Source: Maylandia zebra (lineage: Eukaryota > Chordata > Actinopteri > Cichliformes > Cichlidae). Taken from it: a DNA stretch of 64,000 bases. Every line of letters starts with the position of its first letter. Within the stretch, counting starts at the first letter, position 1. The stretch covers positions 24,638,878-24,702,877 of the forward strand of contig NC_135174.1 in NCBI RefSeq assembly GCF_041146795.1. The letters are read 5' to 3'. The position numbers and the translations under genes were made by a program. This document shows, one piece after another, positions 10,401-22,220 of this stretch. A model generated the notes under the pieces. The model saw nothing but the letters and a program-made list of their open reading frames with translations, was not told where the DNA came from and searched no databases.

Positions 10401-13400
10401 AAAAGGGGTCAAGCTCCTGTCAGCTCAAAGAACAGAAACTGACAAAGTCACATATAATGAAGCTACAGTCCCAAAGTCTAACTCCTATTACAACTTGTTT
10501 GGCCTCCCTCTTGTGGGACGTCTGGACTCGGAGGTGGTGGTGACGGGTCACGAGTTTGACACGATGGCTGTGAGTCAGGCAACAGGACTCCCGAGTGTTG
10601 CTCTTCCTCGCGGGGTCAGCTGCCTTCCTCCAATCCTGCTGCCCTACCTGGAGCAGTTCAAGCGGGTGACTCTGTGGCTGGGGGGAGACATTCGCTCCTG
10701 GGAGGCGTCAAAGAGCTTTTCTCGCAAGCTGGGCATCAGGCGTTGCTCCCTTGTGCGGCCCGGTGAGTACCGGCCGTGTGCGGTGGAGGCTCTGGCCCGA
10801 GGTAAAAACTTAAGCAACATCATTAAAGCCTCGATCCCAGCGGCCCATAAGTCCATAGTGTCCTTCAAGCAGCTCAGAGAGGATGTTTATGGGGAGCTCG
10901 TCAACACAGATCAGGTGGCTGGAGTGAAGTGGACGAGGTTTCCTGAGCTCAACAGGATTTTGAAGGGACACCGCAAGGGAGAGCTGACTGTTTTTACAGG
11001 TACTGTGTTACTAATAATGATGTTTTAAGACTCAGGAACTAATTAGTTGTTTTTTTTAAAATCCCAAGAAATCATAACCAAAATTAAGTCATTTCTTCCC
11101 TTTTTAAAAGTGATACAAACAAAACTCATAGCATCATATAATCAATATCTCTGTGGATAATGGATCTTTCTTCCACCACTTCTAGGTAGCCAAATATCAA
11201 AGCCAATTTGTAAGCAAGCAGATTTAAATTCAGTCTTTTATTGTTCTGCCCTGAGTTGTGATCGAGTTTCACAACTCAACAACAAAACAAAAACCATACC
11301 TGATTGAAGTTTGGATGATATCTTCTTCAAGATGGTCTCATTTGTCAGTGCTGCAGCACTTTCAAAACTGCTCCTGTTTTTCCCTTTTCTGACTTCTGCA
11401 GCATTGTGGCTATTTTTGGATCAGTCAGTGAAAGTCCCAACATGCTTCTTTATATCTGCAATTTCATCATGGAACTTCAAACATGTGAATAACAAATCCA
11501 CTTCCTGGTGTCCCACTGTGTGCCATTTAAATTGAATCATCACTGTTATAACACTGACCCACTGCATTACCTAGCTGAATTAATGCTAAAAAGCTGTGGA
11601 AGTCATGCAGCACTGCTCAAGGACCTTGAACCGGAGATAGGCTGACTTAAATTCAGCCACAATATTTGATAAAAAAAAAAAAATCAAACCGCATACTTTC
11701 TTTAAAGGAAGAGGATGTAAAACACTCACAGCTGGCCAAGTTTTTACTTTTCATTAAAGTGTCTGGAAGTATGATGGCTTTTTAGTTTACCAGTTTAAAT
11801 ATAAAGTACAAGTACTAGCTTTATTAACCCAGTACGCAATCATGATGTTTCTTTACCAGGTCCTACTGGAAGTGGGAAAACCACCTTTATCAGTGAGTTG
11901 GCCCTGGACCTTTGCATGCAGGGTGTCAACACTTTGTGGGGCAGCTTTGAGATCAACAATGTTCGTCTAGCCAAGATCATGTTGACACAGTTCGCCATGC
12001 AGAGGCTGGAGGAGAACCTGGAACAGTATGATTTCTGGGCAGACAAGTTTGAAGAGCTGTCGCTTTACTTCATGACTTTCCATGGGCAGCAGAACATCAA
12101 GTAAGTCTTATTAGTACTTCAGGGATCCATTAAGTTCTTTTATTGAAGAGGTTTGCTTTGTTTTTTAACATAATCTTGATAGTTTGATCACTTCTTGTTG
12201 GAGTGTGGTTGCTCAGTCAGTAAATGTTAAATGAGTAAATGAGTTTTTTAAATGGACTAACAATGAAGTGGAGTTGTTGCTGCAAGTAACACAAAAGTAC
12301 AAAGTTGCAAAAGCGAGTGAGAATTAAAGAATTTGAAGAAAAGCTATCTGGAGCATGTACAAACTGATATTAATCTTTAATAGGGCTGTCAAAATTGAGA
12401 GCAAACAAAATAACTGCTGTATAATGCCCTCTGCGATCTTAGTTTAATTGGTTACATGACTGCATCATATGACTAAAATGCGTCATCGTTTCCGAAAGTC
12501 TCTGTTTATGCAGTCTACACTGCCTTTCCGCTTTGGCGAGCATTTTCAAAAAGCTCTGTTTTCCTTGACCAAAAACGCAGTCTCAGTGTGGACAGAAGGC
12601 CAAAACGGAGAGAAAAAGATACGTTTTCAAACGAAAACATATTAGTGTGGACATGGTCTAAGACCCTCTGACTCCTGTCCAATTTTGCCTGCAGGACAGT
12701 GCTGGACACAATGCAACATGCTGTCTACCTCTATGATATCAACCATGTCGTCATTGATAATCTACAGTTCATGATGGGACAAGAAAACCTTTCAGTAGAC
12801 AAGTAAGATAAAAAAAATGTTGTTTATCTGGTGTGTGATGATGTCATGTTAGTGCTGTTATTGGTGTGTTAATGCTGTATGGAAATACAATGTTCTCATG
12901 TACCTCAGGTTTGCAGTCCAGGACCACATTATCGGGGTTTTCAGGAAGTTTGCCACTAACAGCTCCTGTCATGTCACCCTGATCATTCATCCGAGGAAAG
13001 AGGAGGATGACCGAGAACTGCAAACGGCATCAATCTTTGGTTCTGCTAAGGTAAGGCAGTGAGAGTTTCAGTTCAGTCTGGTAGAAAATACTGAAGGAAC
13101 AGTTGAAAATGACAAATTGTTGGCAGACAGATACTGTACATTTAATGTACAATGTTTAATTATCCTCTTAACATTGTCACAGTCACCAGTGACCTGGTCA
13201 GCAAAAATGTACCCTATTTGTGGGTATTTCCCCTATCTGGCATTCGCAAATTAAAATATTTTAATAGGAGAACTAAAAGCGCCAAAATAGAATCACAGCA
13301 TCGATAGGTTGTTATTGTGAGAGTAATAATAATTTTGTTCATACTCATCAAAATAGCATGGGTATCATTCTATTTTGATTCTTAAAAAACATTAAAAACA

Positions 13401-13872
13401 TTTTAATAAATAAGCACATCTCTTGACTTGCTGTTTCAATAAAATGCATATACGCTTGCTCTCTTCTCAAATCTGCAGTTTTCCAATTTAAGTAAGACAC
13501 GTCTTGACTTTTAACTCCTTCCAGGCCAGCCAAGAGGCCGACAACGTCCTCATACTGCAGGAAAAGAAGCTGGTGACGTGTCCTGGCCGCAGATCCCTGC
13601 AAGTGACCAAGAACCGCTTTGATGGAGACGTGGGCATCTTCCCTCTGGACTTCATCAAGTCTTCGCTGACTTTTTCCACTCCCATCAAAGGAAAACACAA
13701 GCTGAGGAAGGTCAACACTAAGCCGGAAAACGAGGAGGAGGACGAGGCCACTGCAGCAGCGTCAAAGAAGGAGGAGGTTAAAAAAGACAAGGTAGAGAAA
13801 GTGAAAGGAAACACAAAGACTCCACGAACTGTTAAAAGTCCTGCAAATGGAAACGGAGCCATTCAGAAGTGA
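7440..13872 (+). CDS. twnk: Twinkle mitochondrial replicative DNA helicase, six coding exons, 720 aa
   Basis: Hexameric 5'-3' helicase that unwinds mtDNA at the replication fork in the mitochondrial nucleoid with POLG and mtSSB. Coding exons: 7440-8060, 10297-10999, 11860-12100, 12695-12802, 12909-13050, 13525-13872; total 2163 nt, all introns GT/AG and all junctions in frame. The start MWKGLLLRS resembles mammalian Twinkle starts, gives a basic leader suited to mitochondrial import, and has an in-frame stop just upstream. Residues about 70-400 form the primase-like half ([40 protein letters not shown]). The RecA-like helicase follows: Walker [10 protein letters not shown] at 442-450, its first glycine codon split by intron 3; Walker [12 protein letters not shown] with D543; [10 protein letters not shown] near 583-592; KNRFDGDVG with arginine finger R636. 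The lysine-rich tail (about 670-720) is longer than and unlike the human one (684 aa total). Confidence 0.97.
8221..10135 (-). mobile_element. 5'-truncated non-LTR retrotransposon (CR1/L2/Rex1-like LINE) antisense in twnk intron
   Basis: One minus-strand frame runs from about 10130 to 8817 and is a reverse transcriptase with its C-terminal domain. In order it shows [48 protein letters not shown], the catalytic IKFADDTT and [13 protein letters not shown], ending with [18 protein letters not shown]. One in-frame TGA at 9804-9806 interrupts it. The 3' UTR (8816-8221) ends in the teleost LINE tail whose plus-strand form is AGAATTCAACTTTATTGTCA next to an AATAG repeat. The endonuclease and ORF1 are missing, as expected from 5' truncation. 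Protein conservation is high, so the insertion is fairly young. Clade is judged by motif memory only. Confidence 0.9.
11000..11859 (+). other. twnk intron 3, no feature recognised
   Basis: The intron lies between the exon encoding the primase-like half and the exon encoding Walker A. Sequence is AT-rich with no mobile element or exon I can support. Confidence 0.6.
12460..12665. repeat. MITE-like dispersed repeat in twnk intron 4
   Basis: The block contains ATGCGTCATCGTTTCCGAAA, CTCAGTGTGGACAGAAGGCC and AGATACGTTTTCAAACGAAA, a pattern I recognise from a common teleost non-autonomous repeat built around the phrase GTGTGGAC. No open frame and no clear target-site duplication. It ends about 30 bp before the exon 5 acceptor. 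Confidence 0.5.
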
Positions 13873-14385
13873 ACTTTCATTCAGAGTATTCTCTCTGTTG
13901 ATCAGGGATTTGAATGTTAAACCTCAACCAGACTCTTTGTATGAAAGATAATGTTCGACAGTTGTATGTCAATAACAGGAGGTTCAGCTAAGCTAAATAC
14001 AAGTACATAAATATGAACATGCATATGAAATGTATGAATTAACATCCCTGAATCCAGAATATGCCAGGTAGTGAAAACGTGTTTCATCGTGGAATGAAGC
14101 ATGTTACAGACAGAATGTGAAATAATGACAGCAAAGTGTTAAACTAGTCTTCAAAGCTTTTCTGTTCAATGTAGTAAGACTGAATTTGTTAAGTGTTGTT
14201 TAACCTATTGAAATAATAATGTGACGCCAGGAACTACTGATTAAATAGGGATGGTAACACTATCACTGTCTGCTTAGAGGCATAATACAAACCCCTGCAC
14301 ATTACCACAGTGTGTTCTCTACTGACTTTTTGTACAACAATGATTTGTTGCTTTTTATAATAAACCCCCTCCAACAACTTCTAAT
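13873..14385 (+). other. twnk 3' UTR with polyadenylation signal
   Basis: Non-coding sequence follows the TGA at 13870-13872. The first well-placed AATAAA is at 14359-14364, so cleavage is expected about 10-30 nt beyond it. This predicts a 3' UTR of roughly 500 nt. No other exon-like signal lies within it. Confidence 0.6.
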
Positions 14386-14415
14386 GCAGATTGTGATTGC
14401 GTTTTCTATCTGTGG

Positions 14416-14428
14416 TCACCAGGGGGCG
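14416..14428 (+). promoter_or_regulatory. Candidate CTCF-type motif downstream of twnk
   Basis: TCACCAGGGGGCG matches 12 of 13 positions of the core consensus CCASYAGRKGGCR. It lies just past the twnk 3' end, where the gene-poor stretch begins. Motif match only; occupancy is unknown. Confidence 0.35.
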
Positions 14429-15529
14429 TTGTGTGCTAAGAGACTGGAGTTTAGTTAACTTCAGATAATTGTTGAGCAGCAAATATCAGCCGTCCTATTT
14501 CCAAATGGCAGTGATCACTGACTACAGACATATGTGTTCGTTTAGTTTCGTCTCTCGGCTACAGCAGCGACTGCCTTAACAACTTGCTAACGATTTGTTC
14601 CATATGTCTGATTTATAAATGACTACAAGCGTGACAAAGCTCAGTTATGCACATTAGGAAAAATGTAGTTTAATTCTGCACTCTTTGGTTAAGCAGCAAG
14701 CTGTGTACCCCTCTTTCCTTGCTGTTTGACTGAGTTTCAGAGTTTGTTTGTTCCCTTTTATCCTCCTGTGAGCCTGCCTTTTGAATAATGATAATTAAGT
14801 TCAAATACCACGTATGGAAGAGAAGAGTACTAAAGGTTTTAGCACACTTGCCTGTTAATTACCCTTCATTGTCCAACCATGGCCTTCTCCAATGTCACAC
14901 CACACAATGCATTATTTAGAGTGGGTGACTTTAAATAAATGCAAAGTGTTTTTAAAACATCTTCCTATGAATATTTCATGGGTAAAGTCAACTACCCTGC
15001 CTCGGTTGCACTGGTGTGGGGTTACGAGTAGAATCAGCAGCTCTCAGAAGTGAAGAAAGTCTGCATTGCGCTGTGTCGTGGGCTGCTGCAGGACGTATTG
15101 ATGGCTGAAGTGTCGCACTTTATCACAGTCACTGCAAACCCATATAAATTTCAGGTTTATGATTTAAAGGGTTAGTGGTTCAATGTGGGAATATGAAAGT
15201 GCCTGTGTGTTTTATACCAGGGCCTTTGGTGATTTGCAACCTTGAAATATACACTGAATAAATCAAGTGTCACTGTGGGAATGACACAAGTGTAAAATCA
15301 AGGACCAAAGGTGCCAAAATGGAAAAAAAACTAACTACTGAATAATTAAAAAATCCAATTTAATGCACTAGATACATAGATACAAGTTATAGAATATTTT
15401 CTTTTCTGTTATTTCGTATTTCTGTATTTTCTTTTACAGTTCCTTTATGTTTCAATATAAAACGAGCTGGCCAATACCAAAGGCAAACACGGTCCTGTGA
15501 AAACATTTTTTCACTGGACTATTATTGCA
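14429..15529. other. Intergenic DNA, nothing recognised
   Basis: AT-rich unique-looking sequence without convincing open frames, splice pairs or transposon signatures. Confidence 0.5.
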
Positions 15530-15970
15530 ACACCTTGATTAATCTATTCAGCTGTAGATTTCCTTACATCCTTTGAGTTTGTTCCATGGCCCAATTTGGG
15601 CCAAGCTTTGGTCTCACAGATGGCCTCACATTTGATTCTAGAATACTTATAGAGGAATTCATAGTCCACTCAGTGACTACAAAGTGCCCTGTAGCTGCAA
15701 AACAAGCCTGAATCATCAACCCTCCTTTGCTGTGCTTTGACAGTTGAGCTGTTTGTGCTGATAATGCTGTGCATTGTGGCCAACATCTCCACTTTGGTCT
15801 CATCTGTCCACGGGACATTGTTCCAGAGGTCCTGTGGATTATACAGATGCAGGTTTGCACACAAAAACCAGCCATGAGAGAAGCGGCTTCTTCTCGGTGA
15901 CACTTCCAAACATGTCGTGCTGTTCAGTCTTTTTCTAATTGTGCAGTCATGAACTTTAACGTTTAGCATG
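15530..15970 (-). pseudogene. Tc1/mariner transposase relic, frameshifted
   Basis: Two overlapping minus-strand frames hold pieces of one Tc1-type transposase. The upstream piece (15969-15670) has VHDCTIRKRLN, HLYNPQDLWNNVPWTDETKVE, where the DETKVE block carries an acidic catalytic residue. The downstream piece (15720-15564) has the CFAATG segment, then a degraded continuation. A frameshift near 15720 and further decay separate them. The N-terminal DNA-binding region and terminal repeats are not evident, so this is a fossil. It differs in sequence from the Tc1-like family at 5586-6376. Confidence 0.8.
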
Positions 15971-16469
15971 CTAACTGAGATCTATAGAGTCGGTGGTGTA
16001 ACTCTTGTACTTTGTCTTTGTGTTAGACTGTTTGAAGCTGGAGTGAATTTGCTGGAAAGTCCACTCCTCAGGTGATTGTGGCATAAACTTGACTGATTGA
16101 CTGACTGCTTTGGTCCTCCATATGTAACACCTTAGGATTATGGGAATGTTGAGGCAGCCTTTGCACTCCAGATGCATAGCTTTGCTATGACTTATGAAAT
16201 ATCAATCTAACCTGAATGTCATACATATGTATAACAACATGCCTACTTTGTCTTCAAAATCTTTCAAACCAAGTGCCTGAATTACTCAAAATGCAACTCA
16301 GCTGTTGAGAGTTTCCTTTTTTCTTACTAAAGTTATTTATTCCTTTAAAACCTGTACAAACTCTGGAGCAGGAAAAGGGTTTTGTACAGCTTTTTACTTT
16401 TAGTAAAAATGAGTGAAGTTGCTCTTTAGTACTTTTGTCCTGTTGTTTGCCTCGGTGTGGACTTCGCAG

Positions 16470-16569
16470 ACACTGGGGCCTCTCTGTCTGCCTCTGATTT
16501 CTTTGCTGGCTCCATCTTTGACAGACCAGTCCAAGGGAAGCTCCTGGCACCAGACTCATCTTACACGAG
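16470..16569 (+). other. Orphan exon-like segment
   Basis: A pyrimidine-rich tract and CAG end at 16469, and a donor GTATGT begins at 16570. One frame across the 100 nt is open and reads like ordinary protein (ASDFFAGSIFDRPVQGKLLA). I recognise no family, there is no partner exon in the same frame, and it may be chance or part of an old repeat. Confidence 0.2.
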
Positions 16570-18235
16570 GTATGTGCAGCCTCGAGCTTCTCGGATAGTT
16601 GAAACTGTAAAATATTGTTGTAAGCTGTAGGAATAATTCCTGTGTGTGTTTGATGAACCTAAATCACTGCGTATGAGACAGCAGGAGGGAGACAGGTCTT
16701 TGTATAGAAGCTCCATCATTTTGTTCTCATTTCTGCTTTTCTGACCCTTCTGTTAATGCTGAATATTTTCTGTGAATGTTTTACTGCTGTGTAAGTACAC
16801 ACTGCTCGCCATAATAACTCCAGGCTGTGTGCTGGATGGGTCCGTGTGTCCTTTTGACTGTGTGGGTGTGGGATATGGCCCGAAAGATCTCTGAATGGGG
16901 CTCTTTGTGTTTTAAGACATTACTGCAGCCAGATGATGGTGGCTGTGTCGCCCGCCAGCTCCTTAAAAATCACAAAAATGCACAAAAAAATACAACTGAG
17001 CTAAATGAATGCAGACACATGAATGTACAGTCATAAGCTATAGGATTACTGATCCTCTTCCAAGTAAGCTTTTAAAAATATCTAGAGTTTCATTGTTCTT
17101 TTTTCCTCTTGTAAACAGGTGGTGAAAATCCAAATTAAATACAAGAATCCCTTTGTGCAGCAGCACAGCACTCTATGTCTGATTGTTCTCTTTTGTTGTG
17201 AATGGCCTGTGCTGATCAGAGCTTTGCATGCCTATTCAAATAGTTGCCATCTGGAGAGGGGAGGAGATGAAACAACTCCAGTTATGAGGCTTTTAATCAT
17301 GAAGGCAACAAACAGTGCAGGGACCAAAAGGATGTGAATTAAATGAGGCCGAGAAAAGATGTTTCAGCTGCTGATAAACCCTCTTCCTATCTTTCTAATA
17401 AAAACATCATCAGGTGTCAGAATTAAAAATGCCAGCCCACACCACAAAAACGGAACAAGAAGCTTTACATCAGTCAGGGAGAAATAAACTTGCATGCTGC
17501 TCCCTGCATGATCCGATGAATGCATGACATGCAGGCATAGCTCTCCGCCCCATTAGCTGCCCTTCATTAAACCTCAACTATTTCGACCGAGTCTGGAGGT
17601 AATTTCAGGACCTTCAATCAGAGTTAATCAGCTGGGGGCTTTGGTCCTGCGGTGAACTTGGGATCATATTCTTGAGGCTTTTCTGCTGATGTTGGCCTCC
17701 ATGACAGGACTTTCACTGCAGGAAAGTCAGCCTAGAACACAATAGAGTTTGGAGGTATTTTTAGATAAATTAGGCAACAGTGCAACCACAAAAACATGTT
17801 CCTGGTTAGGTTTAAAGTATTAGTTTCATAGAGTCATGTTCCTTGTATTATCTTTGGTTCCTATTATTGTCCTCAATTTTCCTTTTTCGTGTCTCCTGTG
17901 TTCCCCTCTGTCTGTCCCCCACAGTTTGGTCTTGCTCCTTTTTTCAGTTTACTTTCTGTTTTATTTTGAAGGTCCGCATGTGGTTTTTTGTGCTTTTTCT
18001 TCTCTCTGATCTTTTTTGAGCCATCAGTGACTGATTGAGTTCACCTATCCTTGTTCTGTAATTAGTCTGTGTCTGTTACATAGGTCTTTGTCAGTTTATC
18101 ATCTCTACACATTATTTTTACAGAATCTTCCCTGGTAATGGATTTTGTTGTTTTTATATCACTTAACCTGAATCATGCAGCTCGTTTTGTTTACTTTTTG
18201 TTTTACAAAAATCCGATGAATGCATTGGCGAGAAC
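16570..18235. other. Intergenic DNA with a possible conserved block
   Basis: No gene seen. Sequence around 17520-17690 is less AT-skewed than its flanks and rich in ATTA-type homeodomain cores, which is the look of a conserved non-coding element, but this needs alignment. A pyrimidine-rich stretch at 17880-18130 may be part of an old dispersed repeat. Confidence 0.35.
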
Positions 18236-18350
18236 ACTTGAGTCCGTATCTTGCCCAGGGATACTTTGCCACACAGACTGGAGCAGCCAGAGATCAACCC
18301 ACCAACCTTCCATTTAGTCACCCCCAATCCATCTGATGGTCTCCTACTCC
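18236..18350 (+). repeat. Teleost dispersed repeat, second copy
   Basis: Carries ATCTTGCCCAGGGATACTTT and AGACTGGAGCAGCCAGAGAT followed by CACCAACCTTCC. These match the nested copy at 5894-6020 and the longer copy at 38440-38705. Degraded, no coding capacity. Confidence 0.65.
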
Positions 18351-20454
18351 ACTTTTCTCTCACTCATGAGGAAGATTCAACGATACATAACAATATCGCA
18401 AATAATTTACATTTAAGAGATAGACATCATCATACAGACTCTGTATCTAGAACCTAGTTATTCTTTCACTACTGTGTCCAGGGTAAAACAAACAAAAACA
18501 CAACAGCTAAGCTCTTAGTTCTTAAGCCAATGTGAACGAGAAGTCCTTTTTGTAATCATAAAGACTTGAACATTTAGATTTTTATTACATCTGAGGAAAC
18601 AATACAATACAATGCAATCAAAAGTTCCCAAACAAAAGCTCGGTGCAGGATTAATTTTGCATCCTTACCAGCTACCATTCACTTATACTTTACTCTATGC
18701 ACTTTTAAAACATATCAAAACATTTCCTTATGCCATTTTAGTCCATAAACCCCATTAGAACCAATCGCAGGAAATATTATTTGAGCCAGACTCACAGTAG
18801 AATAGAAAGTGTAACAGAACATGCTGAGAGAACACCAAGTGCTAGAAGGGGCACACTGAGTATGTAGAGCAAGTTCAACAGTACACTGAGTCTGTGACAT
18901 TACAAAGATCTGTTTTTAAAACAGTAACTTTCTCCATCCATTCAAGTGCAAAAGTGGAGGCCAGACCAGAATCACCACATTCCTGTCCTTGCATTAGAGG
19001 CACTGGCTATAAATCTTAAATGTTCATAAACAGAAACCATTCCCATTATAGCGCCATAAAGTGCATGCCTCATTTCTCTGTGGTTTTGCAGTTAGAGCGT
19101 GTTCAGGACTCATGTAGCATGCGGATGGACCAGAGGCCATTTCAGACTCACAGCTGATTCAAGATGCCCCACCACCCCCGGGTGGTGTCAGGACATGAGG
19201 GAGGTGGGGTTTACTCTGCCTCACTCACGTGCACTCAGCACGTTTGACCCACATTAGCCAACACTATGCCTGCTGTTGCTGCTGTGTATATTAATAACCA
19301 AGCTCACATTCTCCTCTCTGTACTCTCACATCATGAAGGAGCACAGTTTTCAGCCCATTATTTGAAACTTAAAATATATTTTGTATCTTTTTTATTACCA
19401 ATAAAGAAGTTAATTGAATGATGAATTCATCCAGTTACAAAGGATATTCTTAGGAAGTATTTCTCTGTGAAATAAAGCTACTGAATGACAATTTTCTACA
19501 TGACTATTTTGGTGTTAGTATTGTTTAATACTTAATGCACCTTTGCACATGCGTGACGTAAAGGAAATGTGGAGATTTTGAAGGTTGCAGACCTTTGTGA
19601 GGTGGAGGAAAATGCTGTCGAAGGTGAACTGGACCCTTTGGAGAATGCCTGCAGTGCTTTGCTTCTCTGTGTGTGGCAGTCAGAGCAGTTCACCTACAAA
19701 AATCTAAAGGTCAATGAGCATGTATGGCTTTTGGGTAAGTATGTCTCACATCAGGTCCTGCATTCATGCAGTTGCTATTATTAAATATTTATATTTCTTA
19801 TTGATCTTGGTTCTGTATCAATTTCTCTATTCCTATTTACATTGCCTTGTGATTTTAAGTATTATTTATCAGTTTTATCCTCATTAATAGCTTAGCTATT
19901 TGTCTTCATTCTATAGCAACGTCCAAGTCATTTTTATTTATTTATTTTCCAGACCTACTTTGAATGAAAGTGTTTTGCACAATGGGGCAAAAATGAATAC
20001 AGAGAAATTAACAGGGTGACAAACACAGAGAGAAAACGATACAGAAATCAATACGTCTTAAAATGAATGAATCAATACAATTTTAATTCATTCATTGATT
20101 ATATTGATTCATAACATTAGTCATGCTTACTGTTATAAAGGTAAATAAACACAAAAGAAAATTATTGCATTGAGTGAATTAGTTAGGAAGCAATTTTAAC
20201 ACACCCTGCAGCTATGTGAAACATTACCCTCAAAAATACTACTTACTTACTGCATACTCTCATTTGCATCTCTTTTATAATACTCCATGGATAACTGCTT
20301 TATTATTTTTTTGTGTGAAATCTAGTTTAAAATGTAACCATTTAGAATATGCTCTGTTAAAAAAAGGCAGGTGTTATAAGATAAAGCTTCAGCTGACAAT
20401 TTTCAGTCAAAAATTCGCTTTATTTCCTGTTATTTATTTTCTTTTATAGGCATT
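18351..20454. other. Intergenic DNA, no gene recognised
   Basis: Mostly AT-rich unique-looking sequence. The short frame at 19569-19784 has no family signature. No splice-supported exon could be assembled. Confidence 0.45.
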
Positions 20455-20625
20455 GTTTTGTTGTTATTTTGTTTTTGTTTTTAAAAAATAAAAAATTTTA
20501 AATATTCTTTTTAATATTTTTCAATAATGGTTTTATTAAACAATTTCTTAATTTATTTAATATTGTTTTTCTTTCTTTCTTTTTTCTTTTTCTTTCTTTC
20601 TTTTTCTTTCTTTTTTTTAAATTTT
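20455..20625. repeat. Low-complexity A/T and CTTT-rich tract
   Basis: Runs of TTTTG, AAAAT and a CTTT-type microsatellite (about 20567-20620). Simple-sequence DNA without coding content. Confidence 0.85.
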
Positions 20626-21229
20626 GATGTCTGATATGCTTAACTGTCATGTAGAATTAGTCACAGACATTTAGCTGACCACCCACTTCCAGTGACAGAG
20701 CTGTACTGTAAACACCTGCCGTCTCACTGTGCTCGACTGGCTTTTAAACATGAGAGGAAAACCTTTTGAGAGTCACCAGCATGCCCTGTTCTTATGTAAC
20801 ACCCAGATCTGGCCAAAGAGAGTGCTGAGGGGCTTAATCTGCCCTGGCACCAAGGGTGTGGAGGCTATTCAAGAGCCCCGAGGGGATTGGGGAGGGTGCA
20901 CAATCTTAGGTGGCAGTTTGGGCTCTTGTATTTGCTATAAAACTCAAAAAGGTTAAATGAGAGGGTAGGTGGGGTGACAGTAAGAGCATAATAGCAGTAA
21001 TAAGAGAGGAGGTGCTGTGGTTGTGGTCAGGAATGTGGCGTCTGTGGCTAAGCGAATGGATGACGAAACTGTTAAATGGCGCTTTGAAAGGCAAGCATCT
21101 CTGATTTTAATGAGAGAAGGGCCTCATTCCTCTTCAGCAAGTGGTCAGAATTAGTGTCCTACTTCGGAGACAAGTGAGGCTCCTGGCAGAGCCCCTGCAC
21201 CTCACACCAAACTTTCTTTTAATTTAGCC

Positions 21230-21230
21230 T

Positions 21231-21273
<43 letters not shown>

Positions 21274-21274
21274 C
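21230..21274 (+). repeat. GA dinucleotide microsatellite
   Basis: An almost pure GA repeat with one interruption (AAGAC). Likely length-polymorphic. Confidence 0.95.
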
Positions 21275-21429
21275 AAGATGGGGACAGCTCTGCTGAACAG
21301 CCAACTGGGCATACTCCACAGCCAGGCCAAAGAAAATGTCCATTCACTCTCAAATTAGCCGTCTGCATGGCCACCTTGAAAGGAGGCCCCTCTCTACCTA
21401 ATCTTCTCAGACTGTGTGCACACACTGGC

Positions 21430-22220
21430 TGTCTGCTTCATGAGCGCCTGAGCACTGAAACCACAGCAGTTAATTGAAGCATTATCAGCATAAGCATGGT
21501 CAGTTAAGCTGATTATCTAACTGTGGACTATCCTCCTTAAAGACACATAAAAAAAACAGGGGACACATATGAATCCTGCATGTTGTCTTTAAAGGCCATC
21601 AGTTTGGCACTGTGCAGGAAAATACAGAGCAGCAACTGTGGATTGATGGATGGATAGAGAAGATTGTTTTTCATCTCTACTGAATATTCCCCCCATGCTC
21701 TCCATCAAATTATTGTACATTTTAATTAAGCTCCTCAATTACAAAAGGACAACGTTTGATAATGAGGATCAAAGTGAGTGCACTATTCAGTAAATGACAA
21801 AGCAGCTCCCTTGGCACACAGATGCTGAGATTAGTTGGCTGAGGGAGTCTGGCACCTCACAGCTCCAGCCAACAATGACAAAGGAAGCTGAATTCCTGGA
21901 GAAAATAATAATGCAAAGCTTCTATGGAACAATGCCAGAAACATTAATAATGCTATCAGGCGATGTCCTCTGACTATGCATTCGATGCTTCAGAAATACT
22001 TCACACATTGCTCGTGCATAGCATCTGTTTCTTGAAGATTAGTAAAGACAAGGAGGGACACATGCAGACTGGTTGCTTTGCTATTACAGCACATGTGGAA
22101 ATATTCATAATCGACTTGTCCTTGGTTAGGACAAGCATAAGAAACATGCGCTCAACATCAACCATATGCGGGTGACTGATAAGAACAACGACAGCTTCTG
22201 TTGACATATGGTCCACTGCT
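21430..22220. other. Candidate conserved non-coding block
   Basis: About 800 bp without simple repeats, transposon signatures or long frames, and with balanced composition and many homeodomain-type cores (TTAATTAAGC near 21722, ATTA motifs throughout). It contains a hairpin at 22115-22135: arms CTTGTCCT and AGGACAAG, both perfect, with a 5-nt loop. This resembles developmental enhancers of vertebrate gene deserts. Conservation cannot be judged from one sequence. Confidence 0.3.

Noticed and set aside
16413..16598. Frame that looks like a signal peptide (KLLFSTFVLLFASVW)
   Set aside because: It starts at GTG, not ATG, and eukaryotic initiation there is unlikely; no family match and no splice partner.
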